From contig JADKJW010000001.1 of NCBI GenBank assembly GCA_016720835.1, positions 186,001 to 250,000 on the forward strand: a stretch of 64,000 nucleotides of DNA. The letters run 5' to 3'. Origin of the DNA: Ignavibacteria bacterium. GTDB lineage: Bacteria > Bacteroidota > Ignavibacteria > SZUA-365. The translations under genes and the position numbers were made by a program. Shown piece by piece: positions 52,871 through 62,022 of this stretch (the stretch's first letter is position 1; each line of letters starts with the position of its first letter). The notes under the pieces are model-generated. The model made no database searches. It was not told where the DNA came from and saw only the letters and a list, made by a program, of their open reading frames with translations.

Positions 52871-53395
52871 TCACTCCGCCGCTGCTCCAAGAAATATCCG
52901 ACTCACCTTGCCATTCTCGAAGCTGAACAGTAATCCTCCGTAGATGGAACCTGCCACGAAGGACCCCGGGGTGCTCTCCTCTTTGTTCCAGAAGGGCTTG
53001 TATGCTTTCATGACCTCCTGCTCGGTACTCCCGATCCGGATTCCCCGTTTGGTCCTCAGCATGCTGGGACTGCTCACGGTAATGGACTCGATCGACTTGG
53101 GAGCGCCTTTTTTTCTTGAGACCATGCCGAGTGTGATACCGCAAGCGGCATACTTCCATTCCTGGTGATACGCCCCATCAGCACCCCACAACTCCTCCGG
53201 ACCGCGTTTCAGTGTGCAGTGCATTGCCTTCCTGGTTTCTCGTTCAGAGGAGCCGATACGAAGAACACCGATTCGTTCTTCGCGCAGGAGAGCGAATTCA
53301 TCTCCCTGGAGGGAGAAGCCACCCACCAGGCCCGGAAGCAGAATGGAGGCGAAAACGATGAAGGATATGCCGCCGATGCCGGTGACGCGTTTCAT
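52871..53395 (-). CDS. hypothetical exported protein with duplicated IGS motif
   Basis: 174 residues with one N-terminal membrane or signal segment (IGGISFIVFASILLPGLVGG). Two related blocks are seen: IGVLRIGSSERETRKAM (about 42-58) and RGIRIGSTEQEVMKAY (about 116-131). Such GxRIGSTxxEV motifs occur in BamE/SmpA-like domains, suggesting a small envelope protein, but the family is not confirmed. Base composition is slightly less GC-rich than neighbours. It converges with the aldo/keto reductase. Confidence 0.7.
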   Translation of the reverse strand: MKRVTGIGGISFIVFASILLPGLVGGFSLQGDEFALLREERIGVLRIGSSERETRKAMHCTLKRGPEELWGADGAYHQEWKYAACGITLGMVSRKKGAPKSIESITVSSPSMLRTKRGIRIGSTEQEVMKAYKPFWNKEESTPGSFVAGSIYGGLLFSFENGKVSRIFLGAAAE

Positions 53396-54289
53396 ATGAC
53401 CTCGTTTCTTTCATTCCCGCGATCACGCTGAAAGCGGTCCGTGAACTCGTTGATCGCCTCCATCGTGTTGATGCTGGACTTCAATGCATCAGGCCGACAA
53501 TTCTCAAGCGTGTATCCGAATGTATTCCTTCCTCCCAGGAATGTCAATGTTCCGGGGTGCATTATGTCGCGTGCGGCGCGCGTTGTCCGGTGGTCTGCGA
53601 CCACCGGCTACTCTCTGGCACCCGCTCCGCGATGCATACCCGCGGCGGGTTGTCGGTGGCTGCGACCACCGGCACTCCGGCACCCGCTCGCGGCAATGTC
53701 GGCGGCGCGCTTGTGCCGTGGTCTGCGACCACAGGGGTGCGATTAGCGCACAAACCCATATCCACCCGCTGTTGTCATGCGGCCGCGGGCCTGCGGCCGG
53801 GGTTGAGAGACGGTTTCCTGCGCGACGGTCTCGAAGGGCGTTTTCTACGATTTCGGCATTTCGAAATGTCGGAGCAGCGAAGTCGAGGCATGGCACTCCG
53901 CTCCGGGTTGCTTCGTACCGCGTGATTCGTCTCTCGCCTGCCTCATCGTCCTCCGGGTAGCTCGTTCCTCGCAACCCGGGGTTGAATGACGAAATCCCTT
54001 CAGGATAGAAGAGCACGTCTTCCGGATACAATCGACGCATACTCGTTCGCCTGGTCTTGCGCCCTTTGAATAATTGCCTGAAAAGCCGGGATGCGAGCGG
54101 GCGGATTCGTCGTGGGGAGATGCGGATGATGCGCGTCGATTGCACAGAGCAGCGGGGATCCGTTACGAATCCGCCGACGTGCGAAGCGATTCCTGGCTTT
54201 CTCCAGAAGGTGTCCCGGCCAACAGCCCTTCCACGCTGATGTCCTCGTCGAGATCTTTCCAATGCATGCCGATACCTCTGCCGATTATT
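53396..54289. other. gene-poor, repeat-bearing intergenic region
   Basis: About 890 bp with no convincing gene apart from a DUF2442-like remnant at its right end. It holds three tandem hairpin units of the dispersed element (53581-53745) and the 60-bp block at 53951-54010 that reappears in reverse at 63507. A 70-codon frame at 53392-53604 was judged unlikely to be real. Confidence 0.7.
53581..54010 (+). repeat. dispersed hairpin-rich repeat element, copy 1
   Basis: Three degenerate units of about 60-68 bp begin near 53581, 53649 and 53710. Each has the core GGTCTGCGACCAC or a close variant. In the first, arms CCGGTGGT (53587-53594) and ACCACCGG (53600-53607) form a perfect 8-bp stem. A 60-bp block at 53951-54010 (containing GCAACCCGGGGTTGA) closes the element. 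The related copy lies at 63507-63830 on the opposite strand. Confidence 0.75.
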
Positions 54290-54351
54290 TCATCGGTAGG
54301 CGGCAGATCGATGTCGCACCGCATTGATATCGATGATTCGCTTCTCGTCAT
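54163..54351 (-). pseudogene. DUF2442-like remnant beside the RelE-type toxin
   Basis: The frame translates as IIGRGIGMHWKDLDEDISVE (about 54214-54294), which matches the C-terminal signature of DUF2442 proteins. The N-terminal half is missing, and it runs into the end of the toxin gene. DUF2442 usually pairs with DUF4160 in toxin-antitoxin-like modules. It is best read as a decayed remnant. Confidence 0.5.
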
Positions 54352-54550
54352 CGACCGAGTAGATGATGCGGTAGTCTCCTACTCGGATCCTCCACAGGTC
54401 CTCAGCGCCTTCGAGCTTGCGGCACCTGGAGGGTCGTGGATCGGATGCAAGTAATTCAATTCGACGGAAAACACGTATCCGTAGAGGAAAGTCAAGCAGC
54501 TCCAGTTCTTTGCGCGCACTACGGGCGAATGTAATAGTGTACACTGCCAT
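54290..54550 (-). CDS. RelE/ParE-family toxin
   Basis: 86 residues. The compact RelE-fold layout is ITFARSARKELELLDFPLRI, CRKLEGAEDLWRIRVGDYRI and IYSVDDEKRIIDINAVRHR. RelE toxins cleave mRNA on the ribosome, with basic residues (here several Arg) in place of a classical active-site triad. The start codon overlaps the antitoxin stop by one base (TAATG), the usual coupling of such pairs. Confidence 0.92.
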   Translation of the reverse strand: MAVYTITFARSARKELELLDFPLRIRVFRRIELLASDPRPSRCRKLEGAEDLWRIRVGDYRIIYSVDDEKRIIDINAVRHRSAAYR

Positions 54551-54756
54551 TACTGGCGTTTGTCAAGAAGTCCCAGCCTGTGCTTGACGCTTTCCAGCGA
54601 CTCTCGTGGTTCTTTCGCCCTGGATTTGGCTACGGCGATATCGTAGAAATCCTCCCAGAGCCGAGCATTTTTTTTGAGATCGATCAGAACGGCCGACCGT
54701 ACTCCATTGTCGTCAACCAGATACTGGATGCCGCGCATTCCTGATTCCTTACTCAT
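54550..54756 (-). CDS. type II antitoxin paired with the RelE-type toxin
   Basis: 68 residues upstream of, and coupled to, the toxin. The N-terminus YLVDDNGVRSAVLIDLKKNA resembles Phd/YefM or RHH-like antitoxins that supply a short DNA-binding beta-strand. The C-terminal ESLESVKHRLGLLDKRQ would wrap the toxin. It probably represses its own operon. The family is assigned by pairing and wording rather than a full match. Confidence 0.85.
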   Translation of the reverse strand: MSKESGMRGIQYLVDDNGVRSAVLIDLKKNARLWEDFYDIAVAKSRAKEPRESLESVKHRLGLLDKRQ

Positions 54757-55060
54757 GGTATACTCGATTCGCGTTGTAAAATTTTCGCTTCTCTACGTGT
54801 TGGCTTCGTCTGTGAATCTTGATATTTCTCAGCTTCGTCTCATGCTGGCCTGGAAAGGTCGGACACTCAACTATCACCGGCTGGAACGTACTCACTCCTC
54901 GGCATTTGAACAAATACCCGTGTTCCGCAGGCATGAGCAGGTAAATTGGATCAGGATCGGCAGGCTCCCACGGGTTGAGCGACCCGGATGGTCTGAAGGC
55001 CCACGAACTCCGACCAGAGACTCAGAACACTGAGCCGTATGCCCGGGAATTTTCCCGGCC
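54757..55060. other. intergenic region between antitoxin and suf promoter
   Basis: About 300 bp with no supported gene. A short palindrome, CCGGGAA with TTCCCGG (55043-55058), lies just before the suf promoter. Confidence 0.6.
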
Positions 55061-55078
55061 CGTTCTGCGTTTTCAATC

Positions 55079-55107
55079 TTGACTGTAAAGTACAGATTGA
55101 CTAGATT
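55079..55107 (+). promoter_or_regulatory. suf operon promoter with an operator-like palindrome
   Basis: TTGACT (55079-55084) and TAGATT (55102-55107) are separated by exactly 17 bp, close to the sigma-70 consensus. The spacer contains CTGTA-AAG-TACAG (55083-55095), an inverted repeat placed where a repressor would block RNA polymerase. A larger pair CGTTCTGC/GCAGAACG (55061-55068 and 55113-55120) flanks it. The Rrf2/IscR-like regulator at the end of the operon is the natural candidate to bind. Confidence 0.65.
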
Positions 55108-55155
55108 GCAAAGCAGAACGCTGTTTTTCAAGCGGAAACGGAAGAAGGAACGCGA

Positions 55156-56601
55156 ATGAGCACGGACACTGAAACCCTCGAAGAACTCACCGGATCGGAA
55201 TACAAGTACGGTTTCGTCACCGATGTGTCGTCGGATACCATCCCGATCGGACTCAGCGAGGACGTGGTCCGTCTGATCTCCAGCAAGAAGGCGGAACCGG
55301 AGTGGCTGCTCGAATGGCGCCTGAAGGCCTACCGCCGCTGGCTGCAGATGGAGGAGCCGACGTGGCCGAACGTGCACTACCCGGCCATCGACTATCAGTC
55401 CATCAGCTATTACTCCGCCCCGAGCGAAAAGGCCAGGCCCAAGAGCCTCGACGAGGTGGATTCGGAAATCCTCAAGACCTACGAGAAGCTCGGCATCCCG
55501 CTGCAGGAACAGGCCATTCTCGCGGGTGTGGCGGTGGACGCGGTGTTCGACAGCGTGTCCGTCGGCACCACCTTCAAGGCCAAGCTCGGCGAGCTGGGCA
55601 TCATCTTCTGCTCCTTCTCCGAAGCCGTGCACGAACACCCCGAGCTGGTGCGACAGTACCTCGGATCGGTGGTGCCGGCGTCGGACAACTACTTCGCGGC
55701 GCTCAACTCCGCGGTGTTCAGCGACGGCTCCTTCGTGTACATCCCGAAGGGCGTGCGCTGCCCGATGGAACTCTCCACGTACTTCCGCATCAACTCGGCA
55801 AACACGGGACAGTTCGAGCGCACGCTCATCGTCGCCGACGAGGGCGCCACGGTCAGCTACCTCGAGGGCTGCACGGCGCCGATACGCGACGAGAACCAGT
55901 TGCACGCCGCCGTGGTGGAACTCGTGGCGCTCGACAACGCGTCCATCAAGTACTCCACCGTGCAGAACTGGTACCCCGGCGACAAGGACGGCAAGGGCGG
56001 CATCTACAACTTCGTCACCAAGCGCGGCAAATGCGCCGGCGTCAATTCGAAAATCTCGTGGACGCAGGTGGAGACGGGCTCGGCCATCACCTGGAAATAT
56101 CCGAGCTGCATCCTGCTGGGCGACAACTCCGTGGGCGAGTTCTACTCCGTGGCCGTCACCAACAACCGGCAGCAGGCCGACACCGGCACGAAGATGATCC
56201 ACATCGGCAAGAACACGCGCAGCACCATCGTGTCGAAGGGCATCTCCGCCGGACGCTCGCAGAACACCTACCGCGGCCAGGTGAAAATCATGAAAAGCGC
56301 CGAGGGCGCGCGCAACTACTCGCAGTGCGACTCCATGCTCATGGGCGACAAGTGCGGCGCCCACACCTTCCCCTACATCGAGGTGAACAACAACACCGCG
56401 CAGATGGAGCACGAGGCCACCACTTCCAAGATCGGCGAGGACCAGATCTTCTACTGCAACCAGCGCGGCATCTCCACCGAGGACGCCGTCAACATGATCG
56501 TCAATGGCTTCTGCAAGGACGTCTTCCGCGAACTCCCCATGGAATTCGCCGTCGAAGCCCAGAAGCTCCTCGGCATCAGCCTCGAAGGCAGCGTCGGCTG
56601 A
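55156..56601 (+). CDS. sufB: Fe-S cluster assembly scaffold SufB
   Basis: 481 residues, full length and intact, with GAAGGAACGCGA before the ATG at 55156. SufB is the scaffold on which iron-sulfur clusters are built with SufC and SufD. The right-handed beta-helix core is evident. Landmarks are MELSTYFRINSANTGQFERT, the Cys in YLEGCTAPIRDENQLHAAVV that is thought to take part in cluster assembly, KNTRSTIVSKGISAGRSQNT and AHTFPYIEVNNNTAQMEHEA near the C-terminus. It is the first gene of the operon after the promoter at 55079. Confidence 0.97.
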   Translation: MSTDTETLEELTGSEYKYGFVTDVSSDTIPIGLSEDVVRLISSKKAEPEWLLEWRLKAYRRWLQMEEPTWPNVHYPAIDYQSISYYSAPSEKARPKSLDEVDSEILKTYEKLGIPLQEQAILAGVAVDAVFDSVSVGTTFKAKLGELGIIFCSFSEAVHEHPELVRQYLGSVVPASDNYFAALNSAVFSDGSFVYIPKGVRCPMELSTYFRINSANTGQFERTLIVADEGATVSYLEGCTAPIRDENQLHAAVVELVALDNASIKYSTVQNWYPGDKDGKGGIYNFVTKRGKCAGVNSKISWTQVETGSAITWKYPSCILLGDNSVGEFYSVAVTNNRQQADTGTKMIHIGKNTRSTIVSKGISAGRSQNTYRGQVKIMKSAEGARNYSQCDSMLMGDKCGAHTFPYIEVNNNTAQMEHEATTSKIGEDQIFYCNQRGISTEDAVNMIVNGFCKDVFRELPMEFAVEAQKLLGISLEGSVG

Positions 56602-56674
56602 CCCGAGAATTCACAACTCAGGACCAGAATTCAGAATAAAACGAAGAAACGCGTAGACTTCTCCCTCTTCATCA

Positions 56675-56695
56675 TTCATACTTCATACTTCATAC
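56675..56695 (+). repeat. heptamer tandem repeat (TTCATAC), three units
   Basis: Three phased 7-bp units TTCATAC, with a degenerate TTCATCA before them, lie in the 104-bp gap between sufB and sufC. No terminator is visible in the gap. Confidence 0.8.
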
Positions 56696-56705
56696 TTCTC
56701 CCCAC

Positions 56706-57465
<760 letters not shown>

Positions 57466-57473
57466 GCCGAGCC

Positions 57474-57840
57474 ATGGCGATCTACACCCCTGAATCCGTC
57501 GACCGTTTCACCGCGCAGTTCCGCGCGCTCGAGTCGTCCCTGAACGGCGGCGCCGCCTCCCCCGCGCACGCGCAACGCCGCGCGGCCTTCGAGCGCTTCA
57601 CCGCCACGGGCTTCCCGACGCAGCGGCACGAGGACTGGCGCTACACGAACCTCACCCGCATCCTCGGCACGGCCTTCGACACGCCGCCCGCCGCGTCCGC
57701 GGACATCGACCTCTTCGCGCTGCTCCCGTACATCGGAGTATCGGATGCGCGACTCGTCTTCATCGACGGACGCTTCGCGCCGGAACTCTCCGCGACCGCG
57801 GGTCTGCCCGGCGGCGTCAGCGCGGAATCCCTCGCGCGTC
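57474..57840 (+). CDS. sufD: SufD, N-terminal part (frameshifted)
   Basis: The ATG at 57474 lies eight bases after the sufC stop. The coding frame gives the SufD N-terminus with FTATGFPTQRHEDWRYTNLT, a signature of this family. At 57835-57862 two single-base shifts occur within about 25 bp: the middle stretch VLAEGRA is read in one frame and VLALLDGVAPAF in another. The joined protein would be about 435 residues. Confidence 0.85.
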
Positions 57841-57859
57841 CTGGCCGAGGGCCGCGCCC

Positions 57860-58792
57860 GTGCTCGCGCTGCTCGACGGCGTGGCACCGGCCTTTCGCAC
57901 GCCGTTCACCGAACTCAACAGCGCCTTCACGCTCGACGGCGCCTTCATCCATGTGCCGAAGGACGTCGTCGTCGCTCAACCCATTCACGTCGTGTTTCTC
58001 GCCGGCGCATCGCCGCAACCCACCGTGTCGTATCCGCGCGTGCTCGTCGCGGCCGAACGCGGCGCGGCGGTGACCGTGGTGGAGAGCTACGCCTCGCTGA
58101 GCGAAGGCGCGCACTTCACGAACGCGCAGACCGAGATGTCCGCCGCCGATGGCGCGCGCATCGACGTCACCCGCGTGCAGCTCGAGAACGCGGCGGCCTG
58201 CCACGTGAGCGGGACCTTCGCGCGCCAGGGCCGCGACGGCCATTGCGCGACGCGCTGCATCACGCTCGGCGGCGCCCTCGTGCGCAACGACGTCGCGGTG
58301 GTGCTCGACGGCGAGAACGGCGAGTCCGTGCTCGACGGCCTGTACGTCGCGGACGGCACGCAGCATGTGGACACGCACACGATGATCGACCACGCGCAGC
58401 CGCACTGCGCGAGCCACGAAGCCTACAAGGGCGTGATCGGCGGCAGCGCCCGCGGCGTGTTCGCCGGCCGCATCATCGTGCGCCCCGACGCGCAGAAAAC
58501 CGACGCGAAGCAGTCGAACAACAACCTCCTCCTCACCGACACCGCCTCGGCGGATTCGAAGCCGCAGCTCGAGATCTTCGCCGACGACGTCAAGTGCACG
58601 CACGGCGCCACCGTCGGCCGCCTCGACGACGACGCGATCTTCTACCTGCGCGCCCGCGGCATCGGGCACGACGACGCCCGCGCCATCCTCACCTACGCCT
58701 TCGCGAGCGAGATCGTCGGCCGCATTCCCGTGGCCGCAGTCCGCGAATACCTCGACGCCCTCATTCTCCAACGGCTTCAGCCGGCAACCTGA
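57860..58792 (+). CDS. sufD: SufD, C-terminal beta-helix part
   Basis: 310 residues that continue SufD after the double shift. It holds the beta-helix core and the closing SufB/SufD signature: VARGEAKGVIGGSARGVFAG-like (here HEAYKGVIGGSARGVFAGRI), QKTDAKQSNNNLLLTDTASA, LEIFADDVKCTHGATVGRLD and FYLRARGIGHDDARAILTYA. SufD forms the heterodimer partner of SufB. The ATG at 57860 is a frame opening, not the native start. Confidence 0.94.
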   Translation: MLALLDGVAPAFRTPFTELNSAFTLDGAFIHVPKDVVVAQPIHVVFLAGASPQPTVSYPRVLVAAERGAAVTVVESYASLSEGAHFTNAQTEMSAADGARIDVTRVQLENAAACHVSGTFARQGRDGHCATRCITLGGALVRNDVAVVLDGENGESVLDGLYVADGTQHVDTHTMIDHAQPHCASHEAYKGVIGGSARGVFAGRIIVRPDAQKTDAKQSNNNLLLTDTASADSKPQLEIFADDVKCTHGATVGRLDDDAIFYLRARGIGHDDARAILTYAFASEIVGRIPVAAVREYLDALILQRLQPAT

Positions 58793-58800
58793 GCGCACAC

Positions 58801-59112
58801 ATGCGACAGCACGATCTCGAACTGGTCCACCCCGTCCCGACGATGGTCGGCGTCCCGGCCTTCGATCCGGAACGCGCGCGCAACGACTTCCCCATCCTGC
58901 GCGAGACCGTGCACGGTCGGCCGCTCGTGTATCTCGACAACGCCGCCACCACGCAGAAGCCGTCCACCGTCATCGAGGCGCTGCACAGCTACTACGCCGA
59001 GAAGAACTCCAACGTGCACCGCGGCGTGCATCACCTGAGCCAGGTGGCCACGGCGATGTTCGAGGCCTCGCGCGACACCGTCGCGGGCTTCATCAACGCC
59101 GCGCACCGCGAA
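58801..59112 (+). CDS. sufS: cysteine desulfurase SufS, N-terminal part (frameshifted)
   Basis: The ATG at 58801 lies eight bases after sufD. It encodes the SufS N-terminus: RNDFPILRETVHGRPLVYLD, NAATTQKPSTVIEALHSYYA and NSNVHRGVHHLSQVATAMFE. After NAAHRE (near 59110) the frame changes; the family expects EVIFTRGTTEAINLVA, which continues from 59114. Either one extra base or two missing bases explain it. Confidence 0.88.
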
Positions 59113-59113
59113 A

Positions 59114-60031
59114 GTGATCTTCACCCGCGGCACCACCGAGGCCATCAACCTCGTGGCATACAGCTTCGGACAGCGCTTCCGCGAAGGCGACGAGATCGTC
59201 ATCTCCACCATCGAGCATCACTCCAACATCGTGCCCTGGCAGATGCTCTGCGAGCGGACCGGAGCGGTGTTGCGCGTGATCCCCGTCAATGACGACGGCG
59301 ACCTGGACCTCGACGCCTACGCCGCACTGCTCTCGCCGCGCACGAAGCTCGTCTCCATCGTGCACGTGTCCAATGCGCTCGGCACGGTCAATCCCGTGCG
59401 TGAGATGATCCGCATGGCGCACGACGTGGGCGCGCGCGTGCTCGTCGACGCCGCGCAGTCCGTGCAGCATCTGCCCATCGACGTGCGCGAGATGGACTGC
59501 GATTTCCTCGCCTTCAGCGGACACAAACTCTACGGCCCCACGGGCATCGGCGTGCTGTACGGCAAGCGCGAACTGCTCGAATCCATGCCTCCCTGGCAGG
59601 GCGGCGGCGACATGATCCTCTCGGTCACCTTCGAAAAGACGACCTGGAACGCGCTGCCGTACAAGTTCGAGGCGGGCACGCCCAACATCGCGGGCGCCAT
59701 CGGCCTCGGCGCAGCCATCGGGTACTACCAGTCGCTGGACCTCGCCGCCGTGATTATGCGCGAGGTGACCGGGCTCAGCATCGTCGGCAACGCGAAGGTG
59801 AAGGCCAGCGTGGCCTCGTTCACGCTCTGCGCCATTCATCCGCACGACATCGGCACCATCCTCGACCGGCACGGCATCGCGATACGCGCCGGACACCACT
59901 GCGCGCAGCCGACCATGAAGCGCTTCAACGTCCCGGCGACGGCCCGCGCGTCGTTCGCCCTCTACAACACTGTCGCCGACGTGGATGCCCTGCTCGACGG
60001 CATCGACCGCGTCCTGGAGGTCTTTGCATGA
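59114..60031 (+). CDS. sufS: cysteine desulfurase SufS, main part
   Basis: 305 residues. The PLP-binding Lys is in FLAFSGHKLYGPTGIGVLYG, and the catalytic-loop Cys is in RAGHHCAQPTMKRFNVPATA. The family helix around residue 215 of this piece looks shortened: YYQSLDLAAV is followed directly by IMREVTGLSIVG, where relatives have about 14 more residues. SufS takes sulfur from cysteine and passes it to SufU. Its stop overlaps the sufU start (ATGA). Confidence 0.95.
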   Translation: MIFTRGTTEAINLVAYSFGQRFREGDEIVISTIEHHSNIVPWQMLCERTGAVLRVIPVNDDGDLDLDAYAALLSPRTKLVSIVHVSNALGTVNPVREMIRMAHDVGARVLVDAAQSVQHLPIDVREMDCDFLAFSGHKLYGPTGIGVLYGKRELLESMPPWQGGGDMILSVTFEKTTWNALPYKFEAGTPNIAGAIGLGAAIGYYQSLDLAAVIMREVTGLSIVGNAKVKASVASFTLCAIHPHDIGTILDRHGIAIRAGHHCAQPTMKRFNVPATARASFALYNTVADVDALLDGIDRVLEVFA

Positions 60032-60483
60032 TGGACGATCTTCGCGACCTGTATCAGCAGGTCATTCTCGATCACAACAAGAACCCGCGCAACTTTCGCG
60101 TCATGGACGCGGCGGACGTCACGCAGGAGGGCTACAATCCGCTCTGCGGCGATCACTACACCTTTTACGTGAAACTCGACGGCGACGTGATCTCCGACGT
60201 GAGTTTCGAAGGCTCCGGCTGCGCGATCTCCAAGGCGTCGAGTTCTGTCATGAGCGCGCTGCTGAAGGGCAAGACGAAGGCCGAGGCGGAGAAGCTGTTC
60301 ACGCTGTTCCACGACGTCGTCACCGGCGCCGTCAGTCCCGAAGAGCATCTCGAAGAACTCGGCAAGCTCGCCGCCTTCGCGGGTGTGTGCGAATTCCCCG
60401 CGCGCGTCAAGTGCGCCACGCTCGCCTGGCACACCATGCACGAAGCCCTCGAGGGCAGCGGCGCCCCCGTCTCCACCGAATAA
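60028..60483 (+). CDS. sufU: Fe-S assembly sulfur-transfer protein SufU
   Basis: 151 residues and intact. SufU is a zinc-dependent sulfurtransferase that accepts persulfide from SufS. The conserved ligands are present: NPLCGD (Cys and Asp), GSGCAISKASSSVMSALLKG (Cys) and FPARVKCATLAWHTMHEAL (Cys). The start at 60028 overlaps the sufS stop, so the two are translationally coupled. SufU in place of SufE is typical of Gram-positives and also occurs in FCB-group bacteria. Confidence 0.96.
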   Translation: MMDDLRDLYQQVILDHNKNPRNFRVMDAADVTQEGYNPLCGDHYTFYVKLDGDVISDVSFEGSGCAISKASSSVMSALLKGKTKAEAEKLFTLFHDVVTGAVSPEEHLEELGKLAAFAGVCEFPARVKCATLAWHTMHEALEGSGAPVSTE

Positions 60484-60504
60484 CGCGCACGAAAGGACAC
60501 AGGC

Positions 60505-60831
60505 ATGGCAGAGACAGAACCGACCGCCGACGAACTCGACGACCGCGTCGTCAGCGTCATCAAGACCTGTTACGACCCCGAGATCCCGGTGAACATCTAC
60601 GAACTCGGACTCATCTACCAGATCCGCGTGCAGGCGCACGGCGTCGTCGCGATCAAGATGACCCTCACCTCGCCGAACTGCCCCGCCGCGCAATCGCTCC
60701 CGGAGGAGGTGCGCAACAAGGTGAAGGGCATCCCCGGCGTGAGCGACGTGAAGGTGGACATCGTGTGGGATCCGCCCTGGACCACCGAGCGCATGACCGA
60801 GGCCGCGCGCCTCGAACTCGGATTTTTCTGA
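60505..60831 (+). CDS. sufT: SUF-associated DUF59/MIP18 protein (SufT-like)
   Basis: 108 residues. DUF59 landmarks are VIKTCYDPEIPVNIYELGLI and LTSPNCPAAQSLPEEVRNKV, with a conserved Cys in each, and IVWDPPWTTERMTEAARLEL. SufT/MIP18 proteins help hand clusters to target proteins. It is the sixth suf gene, 21 bp after sufU. Confidence 0.93.
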   Translation: MAETEPTADELDDRVVSVIKTCYDPEIPVNIYELGLIYQIRVQAHGVVAIKMTLTSPNCPAAQSLPEEVRNKVKGIPGVSDVKVDIVWDPPWTTERMTEAARLELGFF

Positions 60832-60910
60832 TCGACCGTCGTTTCTCCGGCGCACTCCGCGCCCGTTTCCATACCGCTTCATCTTTTTTCTTTCGAAAGG
60901 AGCATTCCTG

Positions 60911-61447
60911 ATGTACGAGAATAAATCGAAAACCGCCCGCGGTCCGCTGTACGATTCCGTGTCCGTGCAGCCCATGCGCGACGAGCTGGTGTACGTGGGC
61001 TTCGAAGAACTGCTGACGCCGGAGCAGGTGGATGCCACCATGGACGGCATGCAGGGCACGACGCTCGTGATGCTGAACTCCGTCTGCGGCTGCGCGGCGG
61101 GCAGCGCGCGTCCCGGCGTCACCGCGGCGCTGCAGCACAGCGTCATTCCCGACCGTTTGGTCACCGTGTTCGCGGGCATGGAGCGCGACGCCGTCGATGC
61201 CATGCGGCTGCGTTTCACCGGCGTGCCGCCGTCCTCCCCCAACATCGCCCTGTTGAAGGACGGAGAGCTCGTCACGATGTTCCAGCGGTACGACATCGAA
61301 GGCCGCACCGCCGAGGAAATCGCGGCGTTGCTCACGAAGGCCTTCGACTCGCATTGCACGCGCACGGGGCCTTCCATCCCGCGCGAGAAGTACGACGAAC
61401 TCGAGCACGCGCGCATCTGCGGGTCCACGATTCCCCGCATGAACTAG
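60911..61447 (+). CDS. bacilliredoxin (BrxA/BrxB family)
   Basis: 178 residues with GAAAGGAGC before the ATG at 60911. The active site is SVCGCAAGSARPGV, the CGC motif of bacilliredoxins. PSSPNIALLKDGELVTMFQR and the C-terminal THGPSIPREKYDEL-like segment (here TGPSIPREKYDELE) match the family. Bacilliredoxins remove bacillithiol from mixed disulfides and can relay electrons. The presence here next to suf genes links thiol repair with Fe-S building; bacillithiol use by this organism is inferred only from this. Confidence 0.92.
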   Translation: MYENKSKTARGPLYDSVSVQPMRDELVYVGFEELLTPEQVDATMDGMQGTTLVMLNSVCGCAAGSARPGVTAALQHSVIPDRLVTVFAGMERDAVDAMRLRFTGVPPSSPNIALLKDGELVTMFQRYDIEGRTAEEIAALLTKAFDSHCTRTGPSIPREKYDELEHARICGSTIPRMN

Positions 61448-61454
61448 CAGTGGA

Positions 61455-61484
61455 GCGGGCGTCCGTCCGGGCGCCCGCCCTCCT
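61455..61484 (+). terminator. GC-rich hairpin, possible terminator
   Basis: GCGGGCGTCC (61455-61464) pairs with GGGCGCCCGC (61469-61478), with one mismatch and a 4-nt loop. The T run after it is weak. It could partly separate the Rrf2 gene from the operon. Confidence 0.4.
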
Positions 61485-61519
61485 TTCGACACAGAACAGC
61501 TTTCCGGATTTCCGCGCCC

Positions 61520-61979
61520 ATGAAGTTCAGCTCCCAGGAAGAATACGGTTTGCGCTGCCTGCTGCAGCTCGCCCGCACGGGCGGGACGCAGGCGAACCTC
61601 ACCATCACCGGGATCAGCCGCGAGGAGGGTCTCTCTGTGGCCTACGTCGGCAAACTCATGCGCATTCTCCGCATTGGCGGCTTCGTCGAGAGCGTACGCG
61701 GCCAGGAGGGCGGCCTACTCGCTGGCCCGTCCCGCCGAGCGCATCCTCGTCAGCGACGTGCTCGCCGTGCTGGGCGGCAAGATCTACGAGCAGGATTTCT
61801 GCAGCAATTTCGCCGGCAACGAGGACGAGTGCCTGCACTCCTTCTCCTGTTCCATCCGTCCGCTCTGGCACCGCGTGCAGGACGCCATCGACGGCGCCCT
61901 CCGCAATCTCACCATCGCCGATCTCCTGCCGCGGCAGGAGCTTGTGCAGATCGGGCGGCTGGTAACAAGCGGCGGGTGA
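61520..61979 (+). CDS. Rrf2/IscR-family regulator (frameshifted)
   Basis: About 152 residues once one extra C near 61714 is removed. The N-terminal winged helix is MKFSSQEEYGLRCLLQLART with the HTH in GISREEGLSVAYVGKLMRIL, then VRGQEGG-YSLARPAERILV. The C-terminal cysteines lie in DFCSNFAGNEDECLHSFSCS, the usual place of the Fe-S-binding Cys triad in IscR/SufR-like members. It probably senses cluster supply and represses the suf promoter at 55079. Confidence 0.9.
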
Positions 61980-62022
61980 ACGGTGACTGGGGCTTGACGA
62001 TACGCTGTTGATTTTCAAATAC

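Noticed and set aside
53392..53604. A 70-codon minus-strand frame before the hypothetical exported gene
   Set aside because: No family resemblance, no clear ribosome site, and it enters the dispersed repeat.
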